Shown: positions 1 through 5,897 of the stretch, in pieces
How positions within the stretch are numbered: position 1 is the stretch's first letter
Layout: every line of letters begins with the position of its first letter
Origin: an uncultured Akkermansia sp.
GTDB lineage: Bacteria; Verrucomicrobiota; Verrucomicrobiia; Verrucomicrobiales; Akkermansiaceae
DNA: 10,580 nucleotides
Direction: 5' to 3'
Assembly (NCBI GenBank): GCA_904502165.1
Contig: CAJGDB010000064.1
Coordinates: 1 to 10,580 of the forward strand
Made by a program: the position numbers and the translations under genes
Notes under the pieces: model-generated
Database searches by the model: none
What the model saw: the letters and a program-made list of their open reading frames with translations, nothing else
What the model was told of the DNA's origin: nothing

Positions 1-291
1 GGTGCGCTTCTGCGTGCGCAGATTCCACCAGGGGGAGAGGAACAAGCCCAGCCCCACACACCAGAAAGGAATGGAGAAACAGGCAAAAATGGCGCTCCCC
101 TGCGCAGCGCCCCAGGTCCAGAAAGCAATGAAGCCCAGCCAAGGAAGCGAGAAAAGGAAAGAGCCCAGACTCCCGGCGCTGAAAAGCCGGGGTACAGGCT
201 TGCCTACCCAGAGCACTTCTTCCTTCTGCATGAGGTTGGCTTCCACCATCTGGCGCTCAGCAAGGGGCAATTCTGTATCGGAAAGTTTCAT
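1..291 (-). CDS. Membrane protein, PH-domain/YdbT-like, N-terminal part (cut by window edge)
   Basis: An open frame starts with ATG at 291 and runs off the left edge; 97 residues are visible. The protein opens with a hydrophilic segment (about residues 1-35) containing EVLWVGKPVPRLF. Two hydrophobic stretches rich in Trp and Phe follow (about 43-62 and 66-86) and look like a pair of membrane helices. The visible part ends in PWWNLRTQKRT. The order 'E-x-LWxGKP, two helices, RTxKRT' resembles bacterial membrane proteins with a PH-like domain, in which the next residues usually read like Y-x-x-TNRR; that part lies outside the window. No Shine-Dalgarno sequence precedes the ATG. The start lies only 16 nt after the T-tract of the glyQS terminator, so there is little room for a separate promoter. 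The family call is tentative. The frame itself is supported by its sensible membrane-protein composition and by a start just past the terminator. Confidence 0.6.
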   Translation of the reverse strand, partial: MKLSDTELPLAERQMVEANLMQKEEVLWVGKPVPRLFSAGSLGSFLFSLPWLGFIAFWTWGAAQGSAIFACFSIPFWCVGLGLFLSPWWNLRTQKRT

Positions 292-307
292 GGCAGTTAA
301 CGGGGAT

Positions 308-350
308 AAAAAAGCGCCACCCCCGCAGGGGAAATCCACGGGGGTGGCGC
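308..350 (-). terminator. Strong intrinsic terminator of glyQS
   Basis: A perfect 12-bp inverted repeat, GCGCCACCCCCG at 314-325 and CGGGGGTGGCGC at 339-350, encloses a 13-nt loop. Read on the minus strand, the stem is followed directly by six T (313-308). It begins 13 nt beyond the glyQS stop codon. The plus-strand side has no T-run, so it should act only on minus-strand transcription. Confidence 0.93.
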
Positions 351-363
351 GAGTTGAAAGCGA

Positions 364-1947
364 TTAGTGAATGCGCTTCAGCAGCCAGGGCAGAAGCTCG
401 CTGATGGCGACGCGCTCCTGTTCCATGGAATCGCGGTGGCGGATGGTCACCGTATCCTTGAAAGCGGGATCACCTTCCTCGCCCAGGGTCTCGAAGTCCA
501 CCGTGATGCAGAAGGGGGTACCCACTTCGTCCTGGCGGCGGTAGCGGCGGCCCACAGCACCGGCTTCATCGTAAAACACATTCATGAAGGGACGCAGCTC
601 AGCCTCAATCTCGCGGGCGATACGCACCTGCTCAGCGTTCTTCTTGAGCAGCGGGAAGATAGCGGCCTTGATGGGAGCCATGCGGGGGTGGAAGTGCATG
701 ACGGTGCGGATGTCGCTCTTGCCGTCCTTGCCCAGTTCCTCTTCATCAAAGGCTTCGCAGATAACGGCCAGCACGGAGCGGTCGCACCCGGCAGAGGGCT
801 CCACCACGTGGGGGATGAAACGCTCGCGGGTAGCCTCGTCGAAGTACTCCATAGGCTTGCCGGAGCCCTCCTGGTGGCGACCCAGGTCATAATCGGTGCG
901 GTAGGCGATGCCCATGAGCTCCTGCACACCGAAGGGGAACTCGTACTCCAGGTCGTAGGTCTTCTTGGAGTAGAAGGCACGCTCTTCATCCGGCACGTCG
1001 AGAATGTGAATCTTATCGCGGGCAATACCGATGTTCTCGTAGAACTGGAGGCTCTTCTCCAGCCATTCGTCGGTCAGGCGGAAGCCGTCCTCGCCCTTGC
1101 AGAAGTATTCCACCTCCATCTGCTCGAACTCGCGGGAGCGGAAGGTGAAGTTGCGCGGGTTGATTTCGTTGCGGAAAGACTTACCAATCTGGGCGATACC
1201 GAAAGGAATCTTGTTGCGGGAAGAATCCAGAATATTCTTGTACTGGCAGAAGATGCTCTGGGCCGTTTCCGGACGCAGCCAGCCGGTGCTGGCGGGGTCA
1301 TTCTCATCGGAAGTGGCGCCGATGGTGGTCTTGAACATCAGGTTGAAGGAGCGGGCCTCCGTCACCAGGGAGCCATTGGCGGGGTTGTAGCGCACGGAAT
1401 CGGTCACCGCCTCGGTGCTTTCCTCGATGAGCTCCAGGTCAGCAGGCTGAGTACCCTTGCCGGCAATCTGACTGTAGTACTGCAGGGCACCCTTGCGGGC
1501 AGCCTTGGCACTCTTGTCATCCGAGCCCTCCACGAGCATGGAGAATTCCTTTTTCGTACTCCAGGAACCATCCTTGCGGGCAGCGCCCTTCCACCAGTAG
1601 GCCACGCCGCTCTGGGCAGGAATCTGGTCGGCGCGCAGACGTTCCTTGGTGAGCAGGCAGTCGCACAGCGGGTCGCAGAAACCACCCACGTGGCCGGATG
1701 CCACCAGCACCGAGTTGTGCGTGAGGATGGAACCATCCATACCCACAATATCCGGGCGTTCCTGCACGTGGACACGCCACCAGTAATCCTTCAGATTGCG
1801 CTTGAGCTCAACACCCAGGGGACCATAGTCCCAGCAACCGTTCAAGCCGCCATAAATCTCAGCGGCCTGAAAAATGAACCCTCTGCGCTTGCAAAGGCTG
1901 ACGATTTTCTCCATGCGGACGGGATCAGTCTGTGTACGGTCTGCCAT
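364..1947 (-). CDS. glyQS: Glycyl-tRNA synthetase, alpha2-type (class II)
   Basis: This cytoplasmic enzyme charges tRNA-Gly with glycine using ATP. The 527-residue length and sequence fit the single-gene, homodimeric type (as in Thermus), not the two-subunit GlyQ/GlyS type. Visible signatures are the N-terminal CKRRGFIFQAAEIYGG and WDYGPLGVELKRN (about 19-52), ASGHVGGF (83-90), the RPETAQSIF substrate-pocket segment (225-233), motif 2 with FRNEINPR and RSREFEQMEVEYF (258-282), motif 3 AGCDRSVLAVI (386-396), and a C-terminal anticodon-binding domain from about 420 containing GRRYRRQDEVGTPF (466-479). The ATG at 1947 was chosen because a promoter lies just upstream and nothing in frame precedes it. 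An internal ATG at codon 12 (MEKIVSLCKRRG) is a possible alternative. A cluster of three Cys (91, 95, 97) sits where relatives often have Cys in a metal-binding insertion, but the usual second CxxC pair is not seen. A terminator follows immediately. Confidence 0.97.
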   Translation of the reverse strand: MADRTQTDPVRMEKIVSLCKRRGFIFQAAEIYGGLNGCWDYGPLGVELKRNLKDYWWRVHVQERPDIVGMDGSILTHNSVLVASGHVGGFCDPLCDCLLTKERLRADQIPAQSGVAYWWKGAARKDGSWSTKKEFSMLVEGSDDKSAKAARKGALQYYSQIAGKGTQPADLELIEESTEAVTDSVRYNPANGSLVTEARSFNLMFKTTIGATSDENDPASTGWLRPETAQSIFCQYKNILDSSRNKIPFGIAQIGKSFRNEINPRNFTFRSREFEQMEVEYFCKGEDGFRLTDEWLEKSLQFYENIGIARDKIHILDVPDEERAFYSKKTYDLEYEFPFGVQELMGIAYRTDYDLGRHQEGSGKPMEYFDEATRERFIPHVVEPSAGCDRSVLAVICEAFDEEELGKDGKSDIRTVMHFHPRMAPIKAAIFPLLKKNAEQVRIAREIEAELRPFMNVFYDEAGAVGRRYRRQDEVGTPFCITVDFETLGEEGDPAFKDTVTIRHRDSMEQERVAISELLPWLLKRIH

Positions 1948-1957
1948 AACGCGGGTT

Positions 1958-1985
1958 ATTCTACTACAAACCCCGTTATTTGCAA
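1958..1985 (-). promoter_or_regulatory. Probable sigma-70-type promoter of glyQS
   Basis: On the minus strand TTGCAA (1985-1980, 4/6 to consensus) is separated by 16 nt from TAGAAT (1963-1958, 5/6). Transcription would be expected to start near 1951, leaving only about 4 nt before the ATG at 1947. The mRNA may therefore be nearly leaderless, consistent with the missing ribosome binding site. Confidence 0.6.
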
Positions 1986-2004
1986 GCCTAAAAGGAACCA
2001 GGCC

Positions 2005-2018
2005 CGGGCTTCCGCCCG
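2005..2018 (-). terminator. Weak hairpin after pdxJ, possible terminator
   Basis: On the minus strand a CGGGC-GGAA-GCCCG hairpin (5-bp stem, four-base loop) begins 8 nt after the pdxJ stop codon. The only T-run, TTTT, comes about 11 nt after the stem and is short. It could be an inefficient terminator that lets some pdxJ transcription run into glyQS, or simply a chance GC-rich hairpin. Confidence 0.3.
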
Positions 2019-2026
2019 CAGTTTCT

Positions 2027-2767
2027 TCACCAGGAGTATGCCTCTATGGCCTCCTTCATCTCGCGCACAGCCCCTGCCAGCCCTGTGAAAATGGCGCGGC
2101 AGATAATGGTATGGCCGATATTGAGTTCCGTGAGATGCGGCACCACGGCAAGCTCCGCCAGATTTCCCACCTGGATACCATGCCCGGCGTGCACCTCGAT
2201 ACCCAGAGAATGCGCCAGCTCAGCCGCCGCCACCAGACGCGCCGTCTCTGCAGCGCGTTCCTCGCCCAGCGTATTGGCAAAACGCCCGGTGTGCAGCTCC
2301 ACCATGGGAGCCCCCACGGCAGCGCTGGCGCGGACCTGCCCGGCATCGGGGTCGATGAACATGCTCACCCTACTGCCGTTGGCCAGCAGAGCCGCCACCA
2401 GCGGGCGCAGCTCATCCAGATGCCCGGCCACATCGAGCCCGCCCTCGGTGGTAATTTCCTCGCGGCGCTCCGGCACCAGGCACACAAAGTCCGGTTTGAG
2501 ACGCAGGGCGAATTCCAGCATGGCGGGGGTGGCCCCCATTTCCAGATTCAGCGGCAGATTCACCTCGCGGCGCACGGCAAAGGCATCGGCATCCTGCATG
2601 TGGCGGCGGTCCTCGCGCACGTGCAGGGTAATGGAATCTGCCCCGCCAGCCTGGGCCGCACGTGCAGCCGCCACGATATCGGGCTCCACATTGTGGGAAT
2701 CAAGCATAGTGGCATAGCGGGCCTGGCGCAGCGTGGCCACGTGGTCAATGTTAACACCGAGATGCAT
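2027..2767 (-). CDS. pdxJ: Pyridoxine 5'-phosphate synthase
   Basis: PdxJ carries out the last ring-closing step of DXP-dependent vitamin B6 synthesis: it condenses 1-deoxy-D-xylulose 5-phosphate with 3-amino-2-oxopropyl phosphate to pyridoxine 5'-phosphate in the cytoplasm. The 246-residue protein has the normal family length and a complete set of TIM-barrel signatures in order: LGVNIDHVATLRQAR (3-17), ITLHVREDRRHMQD (46-59, with the active-site His region), LNLEM with the conserved Glu (73-77), CLVPERREEITTEGGLDV, SMFIDPD, VELHTGRFAN, IEVHAGHGI and LNIGHTIICRA. The ATG at 2767 gives the usual MxLGVNIDH beginning. No Shine-Dalgarno sequence is present; a TATACT -10-like hexamer ends only 4 nt before the ATG, which hints at leaderless expression. 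The gene sits behind the purH terminator and ahead of glyQS and has no obvious functional link to either. Confidence 0.97.
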   Translation of the reverse strand: MHLGVNIDHVATLRQARYATMLDSHNVEPDIVAAARAAQAGGADSITLHVREDRRHMQDADAFAVRREVNLPLNLEMGATPAMLEFALRLKPDFVCLVPERREEITTEGGLDVAGHLDELRPLVAALLANGSRVSMFIDPDAGQVRASAAVGAPMVELHTGRFANTLGEERAAETARLVAAAELAHSLGIEVHAGHGIQVGNLAELAVVPHLTELNIGHTIICRAIFTGLAGAVREMKEAIEAYSW

Positions 2768-2771
2768 ACTG

Positions 2772-2777
2772 AGTATA
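2772..2777 (-). promoter_or_regulatory. Possible -10 element of the pdxJ promoter
   Basis: TATACT (5/6 to TATAAT on the minus strand) lies in the AT-rich gap between the purH terminator and pdxJ. No good -35 hexamer is seen 16-18 nt upstream. Its end is 4 nt from the ATG, so a start site at the usual distance would fall at or inside the start codon. It may be a leaderless promoter or a chance match. Confidence 0.35.
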
Positions 2778-2803
2778 AGAGTTGCTGAAATGAAAACTTG
2801 TTG

Positions 2804-2841
2804 AAAAAAGAACCCCGGCCCTGCCCTCTGCAGAACCGGGG
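2804..2841 (-). terminator. Strong intrinsic terminator of purH
   Basis: On the minus strand a 12-bp stem forms from CCCCGGTTCTGC (2841-2830) and GCAGGGCCGGGG (2824-2813), with two G-U wobble pairs and a 5-nt AGAGG loop. The tail TTCTTTTTTC follows (2812-2803). It begins about 20 nt after the purH stop codon and cleanly separates purH from pdxJ. Confidence 0.92.
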
Positions 2842-2860
2842 ATTCTGAAAATCTGCTGCT

Positions 2861-4417
2861 TTAGTGCAGGAAGTGGCGGGCACCCGTGAACACCATGGCG
2901 ATACCGGCAGCATCGGCAGCGGCAATCACCTCTTCGTCACGAATGGAACCACCAGGCTGGATGCAGGCGGTAGCACCGGCATCAATAGCCGTCTGCAGGC
3001 CATCAGCGAAGGGGAAGAGACCATCAGAGGCAATGACGCTGCCCTTGAGGTCGAGCCCGGCCTGACCGGCTTTCCACACAGCAATCTTGGCAGAGTCAAC
3101 GCGGCTCATCTGGCCGGCACCGATACCCAGCGTACCATTCTTGTTGGTGAACACAATGGCATTGGAATGCACCTGCTTGCAGACACGCCAGGCAAAGCGC
3201 ATGGCCTCAAGCTCTTCTGCCGTGGGTACACGCTTGGTCACCACCTTGGCTTCCAGGTTATCAAGCCCCATTACTTCGTCATCGCGCTTCACGGTCATGA
3301 GACCACCGGGAGCGGTACGCACCATGGGCACCTTGCAGAATTCGCGCCAGGCATCCATGTCGATACGCATGATGCGGCAGTTCTTCTTCTTGGTGAGGAT
3401 GGCGCGGGCCTCGGGCTCGTAGTCGGGGGCAATAATCACATCGGTGAAGATAGCGCCCACGATGCGGGCAAGAGCCTCGGTCATGGGGCGGTTCATCACG
3501 ATGACACCACCGAAGGGAGCCTGCGTATCCGTCTGGTAAGCCCGCTTCCAGGCTTCCACCAGGTCCTCATCATCCTGGCCCACACCGCAGGGGTTGGTGT
3601 GCTTCAGAATACCCACCGTGGGACGGCGGAAGTTCATGATGAGGGAAGCAGCGGCATCCAGGTCAAGAATATTGGTGTAGGAAAGCTCCTTACCCTGCAG
3701 CTGGGTGAAGATGGAATCAAAGTTACCATACATCACGCTGGGCTGGTGGGGGTTATCACCATAGCGCAGCGTCTGGTTGAACGGCAGGGAAAGCGTGAAG
3801 TTGTTCTTGGTGCTATCCTCGGCGCGGTGGCCAAGATAGTTGGAGATAGCGGTATCATAAGCAGAGGTACGCATGAACACCTTGACGGCCAGCTTCTCGC
3901 GGGTCTTGAGCGTGGTATTGCCCTGGTGGTTCTCCATTTCCTCGAGCACGGTGTCGTAGTCAGCCGGGTCAGAGACGACCGTCACAGAAGCATAATTCTT
4001 GGCCGCAGAACGCAGCATGGACGGACCGCCGATATCAATCTTCTCGATAGCCTCGGCCAGGGTCACACCCTCCTTGGCGATTGTCTCCTCAAAGGGATAC
4101 AGGTTCACGCAGACCAGGTCGATAGTGGGGATATCGTTCTCCCGGGCCTGCTGCTGGTGTTCCTCCAGGTCACGGCGCTGAAGCAGACCGCCATGAACCT
4201 TCGGGTGCAGGGTCTTCACGCGGCCGTCAAACAGCTCAGGAGCCCCGGTGTAGTCAGAAATCTCCGTAACCGGCAGGCCCAGTTCCATCAGGTAGCGGCA
4301 GGTGCCGCCCGTGGAAATGAGCTGAACATTCTGGGCCACGAGGCCCTTGGCAAACTTATCAAGCCCGGTCTTATCCGATACGGAAAGCAGGGCGCGCTGA
4401 ATTCGTGTTGTTTCCAT
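2861..4417 (-). CDS. purH: Bifunctional AICAR formyltransferase / IMP cyclohydrolase
   Basis: PurH performs the last two steps of de novo purine synthesis: formylation of AICAR with 10-formyl-THF, then ring closure to IMP. The 518-residue protein has normal length and both domains. The N-terminal IMP cyclohydrolase (about 1-195) shows RALLSVSDKTGL, STGGT, the DGRVKTLHPKVHGG segment (64-77), VNLYPFE and IDIGGPSMLRSAAKN. The C-terminal transformylase shows LRYGDNPHQ (217-225), the catalytic KHTNPCG (272-278, Lys272 and His273), APFGGVIVMNR, GIGAGQMSRVDS and the SDGLFPFADG region, ending in TGARHFLH. The ATG at 4417 gives the expected METTRIQRALLSVSDKTG start. A GGAG lies 16 nt upstream, too far for a normal ribosome binding site. 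The gene is divergent from kdsA. I could not identify a convincing promoter, although a TATGAT hexamer at 4498-4493 is a candidate -10. A strong terminator closes the unit. Confidence 0.98.
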   Translation of the reverse strand: METTRIQRALLSVSDKTGLDKFAKGLVAQNVQLISTGGTCRYLMELGLPVTEISDYTGAPELFDGRVKTLHPKVHGGLLQRRDLEEHQQQARENDIPTIDLVCVNLYPFEETIAKEGVTLAEAIEKIDIGGPSMLRSAAKNYASVTVVSDPADYDTVLEEMENHQGNTTLKTREKLAVKVFMRTSAYDTAISNYLGHRAEDSTKNNFTLSLPFNQTLRYGDNPHQPSVMYGNFDSIFTQLQGKELSYTNILDLDAAASLIMNFRRPTVGILKHTNPCGVGQDDEDLVEAWKRAYQTDTQAPFGGVIVMNRPMTEALARIVGAIFTDVIIAPDYEPEARAILTKKKNCRIMRIDMDAWREFCKVPMVRTAPGGLMTVKRDDEVMGLDNLEAKVVTKRVPTAEELEAMRFAWRVCKQVHSNAIVFTNKNGTLGIGAGQMSRVDSAKIAVWKAGQAGLDLKGSVIASDGLFPFADGLQTAIDAGATACIQPGGSIRDEEVIAAADAAGIAMVFTGARHFLH

Positions 4418-4435
4418 GATAGATTCTGGTTGGCT

Positions 4436-4447
4436 CCGCTAAAGCGG
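4436..4447. repeat. Short inverted repeat upstream of purH
   Basis: CCGCT-AA-AGCGG is a perfect 5-bp dyad centred 24 nt upstream of the purH start codon, and its right half belongs to the CTAAAGCGG 9-mer repeated in the kdsA promoter. It could be an operator half-site or a small leader hairpin; the size is also compatible with chance. Confidence 0.3.
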
Positions 4448-4543
4448 CGGCGTAACTTACAATGTTCCAGAGCAAAATGCAAGCCCAAAATCATCATACC
4501 CGCACTTAACTGCTAATTTTACGCAATGAATAGCGAAAACTCA

Positions 4544-4572
4544 TTGACTAAAGCGGAAGCTTGCGGCATAAT
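4544..4572 (+). promoter_or_regulatory. Near-consensus sigma-70-type promoter of the kdsA-lptCAB operon
   Basis: TTGACT (4544-4549, 5/6) and CATAAT (4567-4572, 5/6) are separated by an ideal 17 nt. Transcription would start around 4579, leaving an 18-nt leader before the ATG at 4597. This placement also shows that the in-frame TTG at 4561 lies inside the promoter and cannot be the kdsA start. Confidence 0.82.
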
Positions 4573-4596
4573 GTACGCATCGAAACAACTTTTGCC

Positions 4597-5421
4597 ATGT
4601 CTTTCAACATTCAGAATGTCGTCATCGGCGGGCAGGAACCTTTCTTCCTGCTCGGGCCCTGCTCTCTTGAAAATGAAGCCTTTGCCTGGGAGATGGCCAC
4701 CGCCATCAAGGAAATCTGCACCCGTCTGGGTGTGCAGTTCATCTTCAAGGCATCCTACGACAAGGCCAACCGCACCAGCGTGAAGAGCTTCCGCGGCCCC
4801 GGCATCGAGGAAGGCTGCCGCATCCTCTCCGAAATCGGCAAGGAACTGCAATGCCCCGTGGTGACCGACGTACACACCGAGCAGCAGGCTGAATACGCAG
4901 CCCAGTTTGTGGACCTGCTCCAGGTTCCTGCTTTCCTGAGCCGCCAGAGCGACCTGCTGGAAGCCTGCGCCAAGACCGGCCGCCCGGTCAACATCAAGAA
5001 GGGCCAGTTCCTCGCCCCGTGGGACTGCAAGAACATCTGCGAAAAAATGGAAGCCTTCGGATGCGACAAGTACATGCTCTGCGAGCGCGGCACTTCGTTC
5101 GGCTACAACAACCTCATCGTCGACATGCGTGGCATGTACTGGATGAAGCAGTTCGGTTGCCCGGTCGTGTTTGACGCCACGCACTCCGTGCAGCGCCCGG
5201 GTGGTCTGGGTGGAGCTACCGGCGGCGACCGCGAGCTTGCCCCCGTACTGGCCAATGCCGCCATGACCATGGGCATTGACGGCGTATTCATGGAAGTACA
5301 CAAGGACCCCGACCACGCCATGAGCGACGGCCCGAACCAGGTGTACCTCAAGGACCTCGAAAAGATTCTCGGCAACCTCATGCTGGTACGCAAAGCCTGC
5401 CAGCAGATGGCAACTCTGTAA
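4597..5421 (+). CDS. kdsA: 3-deoxy-8-phosphooctulonate (Kdo-8-P) synthase, metal-dependent type
   Basis: KdsA condenses phosphoenolpyruvate with D-arabinose 5-phosphate to Kdo-8-phosphate, the precursor of the Kdo sugar that links lipid A to the LPS core. The 274-residue barrel shows LLGPCSLEN (18-26), FKASYDKANRT (50-60), FRGPGIEEG, VTDVH (89-93), LQVPAFLSRQSDLL, NIKKGQFLAPWD (132-143), ERGTSFGYNNLIVDMRG and FDATHSVQRPGG (192-203). Cys22, His196, Glu233 and Asp244 correspond, each with an offset of exactly 11, to the metal ligands C11, H185, E222 and D233 described for the Aquifex enzyme. This places it in the metal-dependent class, unlike E. coli KdsA, which has Asn at the Cys position. The ATG at 4597 is preferred over the in-frame TTG at 4561, which lies in the promoter. 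No Shine-Dalgarno sequence is seen. The stop overlaps the next start (TAATG), indicating an operon with lptC. Confidence 0.97.
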   Translation: MSFNIQNVVIGGQEPFFLLGPCSLENEAFAWEMATAIKEICTRLGVQFIFKASYDKANRTSVKSFRGPGIEEGCRILSEIGKELQCPVVTDVHTEQQAEYAAQFVDLLQVPAFLSRQSDLLEACAKTGRPVNIKKGQFLAPWDCKNICEKMEAFGCDKYMLCERGTSFGYNNLIVDMRGMYWMKQFGCPVVFDATHSVQRPGGLGGATGGDRELAPVLANAAMTMGIDGVFMEVHKDPDHAMSDGPNQVYLKDLEKILGNLMLVRKACQQMATL

Positions 5422-5897
5422 TGAGACACGCACTGACACTCCTTTCCCTGCTGCTTCTGCCCCTGCAATGCTGGGGGCAGATGCAGGCCGATGCCACCAC
5501 GGAAGACGAGTTCCCGGCACTGCAGTTTCTGCCGCCCGGCACCGTAGTGGAAGGCATTTCCATACCCCGCTACGAAAACCACCGCGTGAGCGCCATGCTC
5601 CTGGCCGATAAGCTCATCGTCAGGAACAGGAAGTCAGTTATCCTGGAAAAGCTCAACGCAGCCCTCTATAGCGAAGATAACACAGAGACCAATGTCCGCA
5701 CGGATTCGGTTTCCTATAACTTCGCCACGAAAACAGCCCGCAGCAGCGGTGATGCAGAAGTGATTGACCCGCGCTTCTCCGCCAAGGGAAAAGGAGTCGT
5801 CTTCAACACCTCAACCGGTAAAGGATTCCTTGCGGGCCCGGTACGCACAACCATTGCAACAGCCCAGCTGAACAAAAAGAAAGGGAAGAAGAAATAA
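5421..5897 (+). CDS. lptC: LptC-like LPS export protein
   Basis: The 158-residue protein begins with a short hydrophobic signal or anchor (MRHALTLLSLLLLPLQCWG, 1-19). A beta-rich domain (about 38-145) follows, with GTVVEGISIPRYENHRVSAML, a run of short alternating strands, and GDAEVIDPRFSAKGKGVVFNT. That order (IPxYxxxxxxAxLxAdk, then GxAxVxDPR...Gkgxxf) resembles the LptC/OstA jelly-roll. Known LptC is anchored in the inner membrane and passes LPS from LptBFG to LptA. The assignment rests on this weak resemblance plus a diagnostic position: the start overlaps the kdsA stop (TAATG) and the gene precedes an OstA-like protein and lptB, as in kdsC-lptC-lptA-lptB of E. coli. No lipobox is seen at Cys17. 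The C-terminus is very basic (NKKKGKKK); its purine-rich codons sit just before the next start and could help ribosome re-initiation. An OstA-family protein other than LptC is possible. Confidence 0.68.
   Translation: MRHALTLLSLLLLPLQCWGQMQADATTEDEFPALQFLPPGTVVEGISIPRYENHRVSAMLLADKLIVRNRKSVILEKLNAALYSEDNTETNVRTDSVSYNFATKTARSSGDAEVIDPRFSAKGKGVVFNTSTGKGFLAGPVRTTIATAQLNKKKGKKK

Larger units (their letters stand above)
4418..4596. other. Divergent intergenic region between purH and kdsA
   Basis: This 179-bp AT-richer stretch is the longest non-coding segment of the window. It must hold the promoters of both purH (minus) and kdsA (plus). The kdsA promoter is clear at 4544-4572. For purH only weak hexamers are seen (TATGAT at 4498-4493 without a good -35). 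The 9-mer CTAAAGCGG occurs twice in the same orientation, at 4439-4447 and 4548-4556. I see no open frame, tRNA or recognisable riboswitch here. Confidence 0.7.

Noticed and set aside
2..367. 121-codon plus-strand frame at the left edge
   Set aside because: It runs through the glyQS terminator hairpin and has a low-complexity Lys/Pro/Ser composition; the minus-strand frame from 291 is a coherent membrane protein.
367..2088. 573-codon plus-strand open frame opposite glyQS
   Set aside because: It mirrors the glyQS codons; its translation has no recognisable motifs, is rich in His, Gly, Ala, Leu and Val, and runs through the glyQS promoter. glyQS itself has full family signatures.
2864..4516. 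550-codon plus-strand open frame opposite purH
   Set aside because: It is an antisense shadow of a GC-rich gene; purH on the other strand is complete and unmistakable.
4561..4596. Upstream TTG start extending kdsA by 12 residues
   Set aside because: The TTG and following codons overlap the -10 hexamer CATAAT, so they precede the expected transcript start; the ATG at 4597 matches the normal KdsA N-terminus.
4418..4596. Purine riboswitch or PurR box upstream of purH
   Set aside because: No purine-riboswitch-like three-helix layout or PurR-like dyad could be recognised; only a small 5-bp inverted repeat is present.
5421..5480. Lipoprotein signal at Cys17 of the LptC-like protein
   Set aside because: The residues before Cys (P-L-Q) do not fit a lipobox, which normally ends in a small residue such as Gly or Ala.
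4519..5520. 333-codon minus-strand open frame opposite kdsA
   Set aside because: It spans the kdsA promoter, kdsA and the start of lptC, with no family motif; kdsA is certain.
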